A stretch of 64,000 nucleotides of DNA from Leifsonia sp. fls2-241-R2A-40a (GCF_030209575.1 NZ_JARVRS010000001.1:1488001-1552000), one strand, 5' to 3'; shown: positions 8,612 through 17,098, counted from the first letter of the stretch. Program-made: numbers and translations. Notes: generated by a model from the sequence alone, not told the origin.

Positions 8612-9382
8612 GTGCCGGAACCCGACCCCGCGATCGTCGCTCGCCTCCGCGCCGCCGGATGCGTCTTCGCCGAAGACGAAGCCCGGCTGCTGGCCGAGGC
8701 GGCCGGGACCCCGGCGGCGCTGGAGGACCTGGTGTCACGCCGGGTGGCCGGGGAACCGCTGGAGCCGCTTCTGGGATGGGTGGAGTTCTGCGGGATGCGC
8801 CTGCACATCGAGCCCGGGGTGTTCGTCCCGCGACGCCGGACGGAGCTGCTGGCGCATCGAGCGGCGGCGCTCGCTGGGGAGCGGTCGACGCCGCTGGTCG
8901 TCGACCTGTGCTGCGGTGCGGGAGCGATCGGCGCGGTCGTCGCAGCGGAGGTGCCCGACGCCGAGGTGTTCGCGGCCGACCTGGACGGGGCCGCGGCGCG
9001 CTGCGCCCGGTGGAACCTCCCCGGCGGCCGGGTCTTCGAGGGCGACCTCTTCGCGGCGTTGCCCCGCGAACTGCGAGGGCGGGTCGACGTGCTGGCCGTC
9101 AACGCCCCGTACGTCCCGACCGCCGCGATCGCCCTCATGCCGCCGGAGGCGCGCGACCACGAGCCGGGGACGGCGCTCGACGGGGGACCGGACGGGCTCG
9201 ACATCCACCGCCGGATCGCTGCAGAGGCCGCCCACTGGCTGGCGCCGGGCGGTCGGCTGCTGATCGAGGCGGCGGCGGAGCAGGCGCGGGCGTCCGCGGG
9301 GCTGTTCGCCGCCGCCGGGCTGGCCGTACGCGTCGAATCGGACGAGGAGCTCGGGGCGACGGTGGTCGTGGCGTCCCGCTGA
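8612..9382 (+). CDS. PrmC/HemK-related SAM-dependent methyltransferase
   Basis: A 256-residue class I methyltransferase. It shows FVPRRRTELL (the HemK PRxxTE region), the SAM-binding strand VVDLCCGAGAIG, an acidic end of strand two (FAADLD), and the substrate motif N-A-P-Y (VNAPYVP) in place of the classical N-P-P-Y that contacts the glutamine side chain. This N-A-P-Y variant matches a HemK-related branch described as putative protein-(glutamine-N5) methyltransferase. The GTG start lies 6 nt after a TAGCAT -10 box (8600-8605). The normal release-factor methylase is probably elsewhere in the genome. Confidence 0.85.
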   Translation: MPEPDPAIVARLRAAGCVFAEDEARLLAEAAGTPAALEDLVSRRVAGEPLEPLLGWVEFCGMRLHIEPGVFVPRRRTELLAHRAAALAGERSTPLVVDLCCGAGAIGAVVAAEVPDAEVFAADLDGAAARCARWNLPGGRVFEGDLFAALPRELRGRVDVLAVNAPYVPTAAIALMPPEARDHEPGTALDGGPDGLDIHRRIAAEAAHWLAPGGRLLIEAAAEQARASAGLFAAAGLAVRVESDEELGATVVVASR

Positions 9383-9431
9383 CCCGGCCCGTCACTTCAC
9401 CGCCTCGCCGTTCGGGACTACCGTGCGTCGC

Positions 9432-10247
9432 ATGAGCACGCTCGCCGCCGCGCGGCCCATGGCCGCCGACCGCGTCCGCCAGTCGCTGGTGATCGCCGGA
9501 ACCGTCGTCGCCCTGATCGGCGCCGTCGTCGGGTCCGGTCTTGCGGGCGGGACGCCCATCCCCGACGTCGCGGGCGGTGCCCTCAGCGCGGATGCGACCC
9601 TCCTCGCCCCCGCCGGCCCCGCTTTCGCGATCTGGTCGGTCGTCTACGCCGGCCTCGTCGCGTATGCGATCTGGCAGGCGCTTCCGTCGCAGGCCGCCCG
9701 CGAGCGCCAGCGCCGCGCGGGTTTCTGGGTGCTCGCCTCGCTGCTGCTCAACGCCGCGTGGATCCTCTCCGTCCAGGCAGGGCAGCTGGCGCTCTCGGTC
9801 GTGGCCATCGTGGCGCTGCTGGTCGTCCTCGTCGTCGCCTTCGTGATCCTCCGACGCCACCCCGGTGATTCGACGGCCGACGGCGTGCTGCTCGACGGGG
9901 TGGTCGGCCTCTACCTGGGCTGGGTGATGGTGGCGACCGTGGCCAACGTGACCTCGCTGCTGCAGGTGGTGGGGTTCGACGGTCTCGGCGCCAGCCCCCA
10001 CGCGTGGGCAATCGGGATGCTCGCCGCCTTCACGGTCATCGGATGCGCGCTCGCGATCTGGGACGGGGGCCGCTTCGCCCCCGCGATCGCCTCGGCCTGG
10101 GGACTGGCCTGGATCGGCGTCTCCCGCTTGACCGGAACACTCCCGTCCGCACCGGTCGCCATCACCGCCTTCGCCGGTGCCGCGCTGATCCTGCTGGTCA
10201 CGCTCGCCGTGCGGGTCTCCCGACCGTCCCGCGGAACGGTGCGCTGA
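9432..10247 (+). CDS. TspO-related (tryptophan-rich sensory) membrane protein
   Basis: A 271-residue integral membrane protein with about eight hydrophobic segments. The PAGPAFAIWSVVYAGLVAYAIWQ region and the NAAWILSV segment resemble the long actinobacterial proteins annotated as tryptophan-rich sensory or TspO-like. Classical TspO is shorter (about 160 residues, five helices), so this is a distant or extended relative. The ATG at 9432 is chosen because it lies 7 nt from a TACCGT -10 box, whereas the upstream GTG at 9423 falls inside that box. Confidence 0.7.
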   Translation: MSTLAAARPMAADRVRQSLVIAGTVVALIGAVVGSGLAGGTPIPDVAGGALSADATLLAPAGPAFAIWSVVYAGLVAYAIWQALPSQAARERQRRAGFWVLASLLLNAAWILSVQAGQLALSVVAIVALLVVLVVAFVILRRHPGDSTADGVLLDGVVGLYLGWVMVATVANVTSLLQVVGFDGLGASPHAWAIGMLAAFTVIGCALAIWDGGRFAPAIASAWGLAWIGVSRLTGTLPSAPVAITAFAGAALILLVTLAVRVSRPSRGTVR

Positions 10248-10291
10248 CCCGGCGGTGACGGGCGCGTCCGTCCCTCCCGTACGCTGTACCG

Positions 10292-11215
10292 GTGGGCGGT
10301 GTGCTGACCGGGTTCGGGATCATCGCCTTCGTCATCCTCGTGGGCTATGTCGCCGGACGGCTACGGATCGGCGGCCCGACCGCCCCCTACGTCCTCAACC
10401 GGATCGCGTTCTTCGTGACGAATCCGGCTCTGCTCTTCGTCACGCTCGCCCGGGCGGACCTGCATGTGGTGTTCTCCACTCAGCTGCTGGTCGCGGCGAT
10501 CGCCGCACTGGTGAGCGCCGGGGCGTTCGTCGCGCTCTCCCGGGCGTTCTTCCGGGCGCCGGCGCCGGAGACGACGATCGGGGCTCTCGGCGCGGGCTAC
10601 GTCAATGCGAACAACATCGGCCTCCCGGTGGCGGTCTACGTGCTCGGCAGCGCGTCGTACGTCGCGCCCGTCCTGCTGCTGCAGCTGATCGTGTTCGCGC
10701 CGATCGCCCTGACCGTGCTCGACTCGACCAGCCGGGGTTCCGTGTCGGTGCGTTCGATCCTGACGCAGCCGGTGCGCAACCCGATGATCATCGCCTCGGT
10801 GCTCGGAATCCTGGTGGACGTCAGCGGGGTGCAGGTGCCGAATGCGCTGCTCCAGCCGTTCGTCCTGCTCGGCGGGGCGGCCGTGCCGCTCGTCCTCATG
10901 GCGTTCGGGATGTCGCTGGTCGGCTCGCGCCCGCTGCGGGCCGGCACGGGTCGCACACCGATCGCGGTGGCCGTCGTGCTGAAGTCGGCCGTCATGCCGC
11001 TCGTCGCGTTCCTCGTCGCGCGCTTCGCCTTCGGGATGGAGGGCCAGCCGCTGTTCGCCGCGGTCGCCCTCGCGGCGCTGCCGACGGCGCAGAACGTCTA
11101 CAACTTCGCGGCGCGGTACGAGCGCGGTATGCCGATCGCCCGCGACGTCGTCCTGCTCACGACGATTTTCGCGGTGCCCGCCCTGCTGGTGATCGCGGCG
11201 CTGCTGGCGCCCTGA
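10292..11215 (+). CDS. AEC family transporter
   Basis: A 307-residue membrane protein with about ten hydrophobic helices in two similar halves. It has the hallmark YVNANNIGLPVAVYVLG in the first half and LAALPTAQNVYNFAARY in the second, both typical of auxin efflux carrier (AEC) family proteins, which export or exchange organic anions. The GTG start lies 6 nt from TACGCT (10280-10285). It converges with the TPR gene, leaving only 34 bases between the stops. Substrate unknown. Confidence 0.87.
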   Translation: MGGVLTGFGIIAFVILVGYVAGRLRIGGPTAPYVLNRIAFFVTNPALLFVTLARADLHVVFSTQLLVAAIAALVSAGAFVALSRAFFRAPAPETTIGALGAGYVNANNIGLPVAVYVLGSASYVAPVLLLQLIVFAPIALTVLDSTSRGSVSVRSILTQPVRNPMIIASVLGILVDVSGVQVPNALLQPFVLLGGAAVPLVLMAFGMSLVGSRPLRAGTGRTPIAVAVVLKSAVMPLVAFLVARFAFGMEGQPLFAAVALAALPTAQNVYNFAARYERGMPIARDVVLLTTIFAVPALLVIAALLAP

Positions 11216-11249
11216 CCGGTCCGGCCGCGGCGAAAGTCCCCGTCGGCCC

Positions 11250-11765
11250 TCAGCGCGACGCGTCGAGCGAGCGCAGGTACTCCGCGTTGCCGCGGACGGC
11301 GATCTCGTAGCGCTGCAGGTCCGGCGAGGGGATGCGATCGGCCGCCAGCTCCATCAGCTCCGCCACCGCGCCGTCGCTCCGGCCGGCGGCGTGCAGTGAC
11401 AGCGCATGCCAGACGCGCAGCGAGTCCGACTCGGGGAAGAGCTGGCGGCCGCGCTGCAGTGCCGCCAGCGACTCGTCGAACCGGCCGAGGTTGCGGAGGG
11501 TGCTGCCGTACTGCACGAGGCAGCGGCGGAGCGCGTCCCCGTCGAGCCCTGCCGCCAGGGCCCGCTCGTAGTATCCGGCCGCCGTCTCCTCCTCGCCCGC
11601 GGTGTCGTAGGCGCCGCCCACCTCGTAGAGCACGTGCGGGTCGGTGGGATGCTGGGCCAATACGTCAAGCAGCGCAGCGATCGTGGGGGCCATGTCGGCG
11701 CGGTCGCGGGCGTCGAACAGGTTGCGCAGGCGCTCGAGCAGTGCGGGATCGGTGGTCGCGGGCAT
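11250..11765 (-). CDS. tetratricopeptide-repeat protein
   Basis: A 171-residue all-helical protein with TPR-type helix pairs, for example PHVLYEVGGAYDTAGEEETAAGYYERALAAG and LRRCLVQYGSTLRNLGRFDESLAALQRG (each quoted only in part by family pattern). The A/G-Y-A/P spacing suits three to four repeats. It is soluble and probably a protein-interaction scaffold. The start lies 6 nt from a TAGGGT -10 box (plus-strand 11772-11777). It is 9 bases downstream of the TOPRIM gene and on the same strand in reverse order. Confidence 0.8.
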   Translation of the reverse strand: MPATTDPALLERLRNLFDARDRADMAPTIAALLDVLAQHPTDPHVLYEVGGAYDTAGEEETAAGYYERALAAGLDGDALRRCLVQYGSTLRNLGRFDESLAALQRGRQLFPESDSLRVWHALSLHAAGRSDGAVAELMELAADRIPSPDLQRYEIAVRGNAEYLRSLDASR

Positions 11766-11774
11766 CCCGTAACC

Positions 11775-12320
11775 CTAGACCGCTGCCGCGGCCGCGAGCA
11801 CGACACCGCGCAGCGGCGCCGGAAGGTCGCCGGCCGACAGGGCAGCCGTCAGCGCCGTGCCGTAGTGCTGCTTGCGACCGGAGGTCGTCCCGAGGAACCG
11901 GTGCAGCTGCGCCTCGACCGGGCGCTGACGCTGCGCGGGCTGCTGCTGGAACGTCCGGAACAGCCGGAGGTCGCCCTCCTCCTCCAGCACCGCCTCAGCC
12001 CGGTCGATGCCCAGTGCGCGCAGCAACTCCGCCTCCAGGTCGGGGCGGCACACGAAGACGGACTCCGGGGCGAGCCCGGCGCGCTCGAAGAACCGCACCT
12101 CGCCGGCGTCGCACAGGCCGCACAACGGCAGTCCGGCCCCGCGGGGTCCGAGCTCGCCGGCGAATCGGCGCACGCTCATCGCGCCGCCCATCGGGACCAC
12201 GGCGACCCCGCCCGCGGTCAGGTCGGTCCCCAGCAGCCGCGCCGCCTGCAGCACGGCGGCCCGGTCACTGGCTCCCTCGACCAGGATCGCCGACCGTGCG
12301 CCCGTCCGCTGCGTCGTCAC
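11775..12320 (-). CDS. stand-alone TOPRIM-domain protein (OLD-like)
   Basis: A 181-residue protein. Its N-terminal ILVEGASDRAAVLQAARLLG is the TOPRIM strand with the conserved glutamate, and PLCGLCDAGE supplies the second acidic motif. This is the arrangement of the C-terminal nuclease domain of OLD-type proteins, here without the ABC ATPase. Homologues are annotated as TOPRIM nucleotidyl transferase/hydrolase domain proteins. Metal-dependent nucleic-acid chemistry is likely but the substrate is unknown. The GTG at 12320 lies 6 nt after a CACAAT -10 box. Confidence 0.75.
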   Translation of the reverse strand: MTTQRTGARSAILVEGASDRAAVLQAARLLGTDLTAGGVAVVPMGGAMSVRRFAGELGPRGAGLPLCGLCDAGEVRFFERAGLAPESVFVCRPDLEAELLRALGIDRAEAVLEEEGDLRLFRTFQQQPAQRQRPVEAQLHRFLGTTSGRKQHYGTALTAALSAGDLPAPLRGVVLAAAAAV

Positions 12321-12390
12321 CCTGACATTGTGCCCCCGGGCCGCGTTCCGCACCTGTCGCGTTCGGCGCCGCGCGCGTACCGTGCACGCC

Positions 12391-12780
12391 ATGAAGATCA
12401 TCACCTTTGCCGCAGGAATCGCCGTCGGGTACATCATCGGATCGCGCGCGGGGCGTGGAGCCTACGAGGACATGCGCCGCAGGTGGCGCGGGTTCGCCGA
12501 GTCGGACACCGTGCAGCACGTGAAGGGCGACGTGAAAGACCTCGCCGGACGCGCCGCGTCCGACGTCGGGGGCAAGGTCAGCGAGACCGTGAGCAAGGTC
12601 ACCGACAAGGCCTCCGCGAAGATCGACCAGGTCACCGGTAAGGGAAGCAGCAACGGCAGCAGCAGCACCGGCAGCAGCAGCACCGGCAGCAGCAGCTCCG
12701 GCAGCAGCAGCACCGGCAGCAGCAGCTCCGGGACCGGCACCAGCTCTTCCGGTGACGCGACGCCGTCGCCCGCCGTCTGA
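12391..12780 (+). CDS. YtxH-like membrane-anchored protein with Ser/Gly repeat tail
   Basis: A 129-residue protein: a short N-terminal membrane segment (ITFAAGIAVGYIIGSRAG), an amphipathic Lys/Val/Asp-rich helix (VKDLAGRAASDVGGKVSETVSK), and a low-complexity tail of Ser/Gly/Thr encoded by a tandem DNA repeat at 12655-12729. The opening G-x-A-x-G-Y-x-x-G-x-R-A-G is typical of actinobacterial YtxH-like proteins, often considered stress-related. It starts 7 nt after TACCGT (12378-12383). The tail length may vary between strains through repeat slippage. Confidence 0.75.
   Translation: MKIITFAAGIAVGYIIGSRAGRGAYEDMRRRWRGFAESDTVQHVKGDVKDLAGRAASDVGGKVSETVSKVTDKASAKIDQVTGKGSSNGSSSTGSSSTGSSSSGSSSTGSSSSGTGTSSSGDATPSPAV
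12655..12729 (+). repeat. 15-bp in-frame tandem repeat, five copies
   Basis: The unit GGCAGCAGCAGCACC (or -CTCC at copies 3 and 5) is repeated five times without interruption inside the YtxH-like gene. Each unit encodes Gly-Ser-Ser-Ser-Thr/Ser, so the protein tail can grow or shrink in five-residue steps. Confidence 0.95.
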
Positions 12781-12790
12781 CTTCTCGCGT

Positions 12791-13324
12791 TCAGGCTCCG
12801 TCGGGCGGGTGGGACAGCAGTTCCACCCGCTCGGCGAGGTAGCCCCCGAAGTCCCGCGCGCCCGCATCCCCGGCCGTCGCGCTCCACCGGACCAGCGCGT
12901 GGCCGTCCCGCACGAACAGCGGGCCGCGCGCCTCCCGCAGCACCGCCGCATCCAGAGGGATGGGCGGCGCATCGAAGTTCACGGTCTCGCCATCGCGGAA
13001 ATGCCCGCGCTGAGCGGCCGCGCGGAGAGCGCGCCTGTGCTCCGCGGACTCGGACTGGTACTGCGGTCGCCCGGGCGGCGTCGCCCGGACGAGCGTCCCC
13101 GTGGCTCGGAGCTCGCCGGAGGCATCCAGCAGGAACACGCCCAGTCGCCAGACGTGCCCGACGCGTCGAAGAACGGGCTCGCGCGGGATGAGCAGCTTCC
13201 GCCGCGCGGGGATGTACTCGGCCAGAGTTTCCTGGCGTGCGTCCGCCGACTCGAGCCGCGCGACCGCATCCTGAATGGCCGCGCTGATCCCCTCGATCGC
13301 CGCCGAATCGCTCCCGTCGCTCAC
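12791..13324 (-). CDS. conserved hypothetical protein
   Basis: A 177-residue soluble protein with helical N-terminus, then IPARRKLLIPREPVLRRVGHVWRLGVFLLDASGEL, a beta-rich conserved core, and a C-terminal WSATAG-containing region. Similar actinobacterial proteins are sometimes labelled glutaminase, but no glutaminase motif (SxxK or similar) is visible, so that name is not used. The GTG start lies 6 nt from TAGGCT (plus-strand 13331-13336). It is convergent with the YtxH-like gene. Confidence 0.65.
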   Translation of the reverse strand: MSDGSDSAAIEGISAAIQDAVARLESADARQETLAEYIPARRKLLIPREPVLRRVGHVWRLGVFLLDASGELRATGTLVRATPPGRPQYQSESAEHRRALRAAAQRGHFRDGETVNFDAPPIPLDAAVLREARGPLFVRDGHALVRWSATAGDAGARDFGGYLAERVELLSHPPDGA

Positions 13325-13352
13325 GCGTCGAGCCTACGACCGGCGCGGGCCG

Positions 13353-13625
13353 CTACGGGGCCGTGCGGATCGAGAACGAGTTGTCGTCCGTGACCAGGAG
13401 GAGCTCGACGCCCGCGTCGTGTCGCAGCACGACCAGTGCGGAAGCGTCGGCGGCGGCCACGCGCTCGACCTGGTTCAGGAAGATGCGCGCCATCTCGTCG
13501 GTGACCCGGAAGTCCCTCCCGAGAGCGTGGACGATGTAGCCGGACCGCGTCTGCGTACGATGCCCCAGGCCGGTCTCCTGCGCGAAGTCATCGACAGCGA
13601 CATGGAAATCAGGCGTCATGGTCAT
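13353..13625 (-). CDS. small hypothetical protein
   Basis: A 90-residue protein with predicted strands in RSGYIVHALGRDFRVTDEMARIFLNQVERV and a hydrophobic C-terminal strand VELLLVTDDNSFSIRTAP. An AGAAGGAG ribosome-binding site precedes the ATG at 13625; the second ATG, six bases later, is also possible. No known domain is recognised. It is divergent from the aldo/keto reductase gene, 74 bases away. Confidence 0.62.
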   Translation of the reverse strand: MTMTPDFHVAVDDFAQETGLGHRTQTRSGYIVHALGRDFRVTDEMARIFLNQVERVAAADASALVVLRHDAGVELLLVTDDNSFSIRTAP

Positions 13626-13699
13626 CGGGTGCTCCTTCTCTAGCCTTCCCGACGGTAGTCGCGGAATTCCGCATATCCAGGGGGTTGACGAGGGGTTAG

Positions 13700-14638
13700 A
13701 TGGTACGCATGAAGACGTTCACCTTCCCCCGGTCCGACATCACGGCGTCGAACATCATCCTCGGCCTCATGCGCATCTCGTCTCTCGACGACGAGCAGAT
13801 CCGCACCCTCGTACGCACCGCGCGCGACGCGGGCATCACCATGTTCGATCACGCCGACATCTACGGCGACGAGCGTCACGGCTGCGAGCGCCGCTTCGGA
13901 GACGCCGGCGCCATCCCGGCGGCGGAGCGCGACCAGGTCGTCATCCAGTCGAAGGTGGGCATCCGGGACGGCTTCTTCGACTTCTCCCGCGAGCACATCG
14001 TGCGCTCGGTGGATGAGTCCCTCCAGGCCTTGCGGACCGACTACCTCGACATCCTGCTGCTCCACCGTCCCGACACCCTCGTCGAGCCGGAGGACGTGGC
14101 TCTCGCCTTCGACGAGCTGCAGGCCGCGGGCAAGGTCCGCGCCTTCGGCGTCTCCAACCAGACGCCCGGGCAGATCGAGCTGCTGCAGCGTTCGCTGTCG
14201 CAGCCGCTCATCGCCAACCAGGTCCAGCTGAGCATCACGCACGCGCCGGTCATCGCCCAGGGCGTCGCCGCCAACATGGCGGGGCTCGACCAGTCGATCG
14301 ACCGCGACAACGGCATCCTCGACTACGCCCGGCTGCACGACATCGTGCTGCAGGCGTGGTCGCCGTTCCAGAAGGGCTTCTTCGACGGCGTCTTCCTCGG
14401 CGACCGCGAGAACTTCGCCGACCTGAACGACGTGATCGACGAACTTGCCGAGAAGTACGGCGTCACGCCGACCGCGATCGCGGTGGCCTGGATCACGCGC
14501 CACCCGGCCGGGATGCAGGTCGTGCTCGGGACGACCAACGACCAGCGGGTGCGCGACTCCGCGGCCGGATCCGAGATCCCCCTCACCCGCGAGGAGTGGT
14601 ACCGCCTCTTCACGTCGGCCGGGCACATCCTGCCGTAA
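13700..14638 (+). CDS. aldo/keto reductase (YdhF-like)
   Basis: A 312-residue (alpha/beta)8 NADPH-dependent oxidoreductase. FDHADIYGD supplies the catalytic Asp and Tyr, VIQSKVGI the Lys and LLLHRPD the His of the AKR tetrad. GVSNQTPGQIELLQ and the late HPAGMQVVLGTT cofactor segment are typical of the YdhF-type branch. GAGGGG precedes the ATG at 13700 by a short spacer; the ATG at 13709 is an alternative that removes MVR. Carbonyl substrate unknown. Confidence 0.92.
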   Translation: MVRMKTFTFPRSDITASNIILGLMRISSLDDEQIRTLVRTARDAGITMFDHADIYGDERHGCERRFGDAGAIPAAERDQVVIQSKVGIRDGFFDFSREHIVRSVDESLQALRTDYLDILLLHRPDTLVEPEDVALAFDELQAAGKVRAFGVSNQTPGQIELLQRSLSQPLIANQVQLSITHAPVIAQGVAANMAGLDQSIDRDNGILDYARLHDIVLQAWSPFQKGFFDGVFLGDRENFADLNDVIDELAEKYGVTPTAIAVAWITRHPAGMQVVLGTTNDQRVRDSAAGSEIPLTREEWYRLFTSAGHILP

Positions 14639-14670
14639 CCCGCTCTCCCACCACCCCGGGCGTCGGCGGT

Positions 14671-14853
14671 AAACGGAGGAGGTTTCGCCTCCCCCACCAG
14701 ATTCCTCCTCCCTTTCCTGCGTTCCGGCCTCCCCGCTTCCGCCTCTCCTCCCTTTCCCACCGCGTGGGAAAGGGAGGAGAGATGGGATGCGGGAGGCGCG
14801 AATGCGGAGAACGGAGGAGATCGGAGCCAGGCGCGGCGTCGGTTCCTCCGTTT
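14671..14853. repeat. nested inverted-repeat element in the 14639-14964 intergenic gap
   Basis: The 326-base gap between the aldo/keto reductase and the SGNH-GAF gene holds no gene but shows nested inverted repeats. AAACGGAGGA (14671-14680) pairs with TCCTCCGTTT (14844-14853). CGCCTCCC (14686-14693) pairs with GGGAGGCG (14791-14798). A perfect 18-bp hairpin lies at 14743-14781. The strand is strongly biased: pyrimidine-rich on the left of the hairpin, purine-rich on the right. It could be a non-autonomous mobile element or a structured RNA. Confidence 0.7.
14743..14781. terminator. perfect 18-bp stem, CGC loop
   Basis: Bases 14743-14760 are exactly complementary to 14764-14781 around a three-base loop. 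The stem is far more stable than needed and could end transcription in either direction. No T-tract follows, as is usual for high-GC hairpins. It is about 105 bases beyond the aldo/keto reductase stop. Confidence 0.6.
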
Positions 14854-14964
14854 CCGGTGCGGTCGGGCTGGCGGTGCGGGGATCGGGGTACAACGGCGGC
14901 GGTCAGCGAACACCCGGCTGCGGGGGGATTCGGGCGCGCGACGGGCTCAGGTTACGGTCGGACC

Positions 14965-16167
14965 GTGCACGACCGGAGGCTGTCGCTGCGCCGCCGGGTC
15001 GCGATGTGGATCTGGCTGGCGCATGTGTCCGCCGTACGCGCGCGACTCGTCCGCCCGGTCGGCGGGCGCCAGGCGTTCGTCGCGGGACGGAATCCGCTGC
15101 GGGTGCTGCTCATCGGGTCAGGACCGGCCGTCGGCTGGGGTGTCGGAAGCCACGACCTCGCGTTCGCCGGGGCCATCGCGCGCTCTCTCGCCGCGTCGAC
15201 CGACCGCGGGACCGTCGTGGATGTCGTCCCGCACCCGTCGGCCGGGGTTCGCCGGCTCAGCCGGATGTTGCAGGCCGTCCACCTGGAACGCTACGACGCC
15301 GTGGTGATCAGTGGCGCGGTCGCCGACGCCCTGCGGCTACGGGAGCCGCGCGCCTGGGGCGAACGCCTGCGCCGGCTGCTCGAACAGGCCAGGACCACCG
15401 GGCCACGCGCGGTGGTGTGGCTGGGGGCGCAGCCGATCCGGTCGATCCGTCCCTACGATTCGGAGCGCGGCCAGGTCGCCCACGACCACGCCGAGCGTCT
15501 CAACGCGGTGGCCCGCATCATCTGCGCGGAGACCGGGGCTCACTTCGCCGGCCTGTCGCGCACTCAAAGCGACTCGCGGCGGCACCGCACCCCCTCCGAC
15601 TATCTGTTCTGGGCTCGCCAGATCGTGGATGTGCTCGCGCCCTCCCTTCAGGAGCACCCCTCCCCTCCGGCGTCGGCACACCGGAGCAACGGCTCCGCCC
15701 GTGCCGAGGCGATCGAGCGGCTGCGACTCAGCACGCACGGCCAGGACGCGCGGCTCGAAGGCATCGTCGGAACGGCCAAGCGGACGCTCGGTACGGAGAT
15801 CGCGATGTTCACGGTGCTCGACGACACGCAGGAGTGGCCGCTGGCCTCGACCGGGTCGGTGCTCGAGACGATCCCGATCGAGCAGTCGGCGTGCATCCAC
15901 ACCATCCAGACGCCCGATGGCATGGTCGTGCCCGACGCGGCGGTGGACGGACGGTTCGCCGCCAACGCCCTGGTGACCGGCCCGGCCGGGCTGCGGTACT
16001 ACGCCGGGTACCCGGTGGAAGCGCCGGACGGCACACGTATCGGCGCGCTCTGCGTCTTCGGACGTTCCCCGCGGGCGTCGGCGGACGGTGCGGCGGACCT
16101 CGATGTCCTGCGGGAGCTGGCCCTGCTGGCGCAGCGCGAACTGTGGCGCTGGACGCCCGAGGCGTAG
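14965..16167 (+). CDS. degenerate SGNH-hydrolase-like domain fused to a GAF domain
   Basis: A 400-residue protein. Residues about 40-230 follow the SGNH/GDSL fold pattern (LRVLLIGSGPAVGWGVGSHD, YDAVVISGAVADAL, TGPRAVVWLGAQP). However, the G-x-N-D box is replaced by SGAVAD, and the final block lacks a clear D-x-x-H, so hydrolase activity is doubtful. Residues about 245-390 form a GAF domain (IVGTAKRTLGTEIAMFTVLDD, ACIHTIQTPDGMVVPDA, YYAGYPVEAPDG). The GTG at 14965 lies 6 nt after TACGGT (14953-14958). A cytoplasmic sensor role is inference. Confidence 0.75.
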   Translation: MHDRRLSLRRRVAMWIWLAHVSAVRARLVRPVGGRQAFVAGRNPLRVLLIGSGPAVGWGVGSHDLAFAGAIARSLAASTDRGTVVDVVPHPSAGVRRLSRMLQAVHLERYDAVVISGAVADALRLREPRAWGERLRRLLEQARTTGPRAVVWLGAQPIRSIRPYDSERGQVAHDHAERLNAVARIICAETGAHFAGLSRTQSDSRRHRTPSDYLFWARQIVDVLAPSLQEHPSPPASAHRSNGSARAEAIERLRLSTHGQDARLEGIVGTAKRTLGTEIAMFTVLDDTQEWPLASTGSVLETIPIEQSACIHTIQTPDGMVVPDAAVDGRFAANALVTGPAGLRYYAGYPVEAPDGTRIGALCVFGRSPRASADGAADLDVLRELALLAQRELWRWTPEA

Positions 16168-16195
16168 CAGGGCGACGCGCGGGCGCGCGACCCGC

Positions 16196-17098
16196 TCAGC
16201 GGTCGAGCGACCCGCCGAGGCCCCAGCGCTCGGAGAGTGCGGCAAGCGCCTCCCGCTGCTCGGGCGACGGCGGCGTGAGCCGTGCATCCACGTCGGGGAG
16301 AGGGAGGTCGCGCACCACCTCGACGACGCGCGGAGCGACCGCCAGGTAGTCGGACGCGGCGGCGAAGCGGGCGCGGGCGGCCGGCTTCATGCCGCTCGAG
16401 GAATCCTGCGACGCCGCGATGATCCCGGCGAGGTCGCCGTAGTCGGCGAGCAGCGCGGCGGCGGTCTTCTCGCCGATGCCGGCAACACCCGGTAGGCCGT
16501 CCGAGGTGTCGCCGCGCATCGCCGCGAAGTCGGCGTACTGGTCGGCGCGCACCCCGTACTTGCTCTCCACGACGGTCCCGGTGAGCACCTCGAGGTTGCT
16601 CATGCCGCGCGCGGTATAGATCACCCGGACCGTGCGCGCATCGTCCACCAACTGGAACAGATCGCGGTCGCCGGTCACCACGTCCACGGGTCCGGGCGTC
16701 TGCGTCGCCAGTGTGCCGATGACGTCGTCGGCCTCGTGGTCCGCTGCGCCGACGATCGGGATGCCCACCGCATCCAGCACCTCGCGGATGACCGGGACCT
16801 GCGTGACGAGCGCTTCGGGGGTCTCCTCCACATCCACCCCGCCGGGCACGGCTCGCGCCACCCGGTGCGCCTTGTAGCTGGGAATGAGGTCGACCCGCCA
16901 TCCCGGGCGCCAGTTGTCGTCCCAGCAGGCGATCAGGGCGCCGGGCTGGAAGTCCGTGACGAGCTTCGCGATGATGTCGAGGAAGCCGCGCACGGCGTTC
17001 ACCGGGGTGCCGTCCGGCGCCTTCACCGTGTCGGGCACGCCGTAGAAGGCGCGGAAGTACAGGGAGGCGCTGTCGAGCAGCATCGTCGGACCGGTCAC
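16196..17098 (-). CDS. 5'-3' exonuclease (FEN-like, stand-alone)
   Basis: A 300-residue protein homologous to the 5'-nuclease domain of DNA polymerase I. It has MLLDSASLYFRAFYGVP, the acidic metal sites ADHEADDVIGTLA and VVTGDRDLFQLV, and the helix-hairpin-helix region GDTSDGLPGVAGIGEKTAAALL. It therefore probably removes 5' flaps or RNA primers on DNA. Starts at 17104, 17098 and 17083 are all in frame; 17098 is chosen because it lies 7 nt from a CAGGAT -10-like box. It is divergent from the NUDIX gene. Confidence 0.92.
   Translation of the reverse strand: MTGPTMLLDSASLYFRAFYGVPDTVKAPDGTPVNAVRGFLDIIAKLVTDFQPGALIACWDDNWRPGWRVDLIPSYKAHRVARAVPGGVDVEETPEALVTQVPVIREVLDAVGIPIVGAADHEADDVIGTLATQTPGPVDVVTGDRDLFQLVDDARTVRVIYTARGMSNLEVLTGTVVESKYGVRADQYADFAAMRGDTSDGLPGVAGIGEKTAAALLADYGDLAGIIAASQDSSSGMKPAARARFAAASDYLAVAPRVVEVVRDLPLPDVDARLTPPSPEQREALAALSERWGLGGSLDR

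Noticed and set aside
11775-12320. Anti-phage OLD/Gabija-type defence system
   Set aside because: Only a TOPRIM domain is present; no ABC ATPase or helicase partner lies beside it, so a defence role is not supported.
12655-12729. Possible CRISPR-like regular repeat
   Set aside because: Units are contiguous with no spacers and encode a Ser/Gly tail in frame.
12791-13324. Glutaminase, a label seen on similar proteins
   Set aside because: No glutaminase catalytic motif can be found; it is kept as hypothetical.
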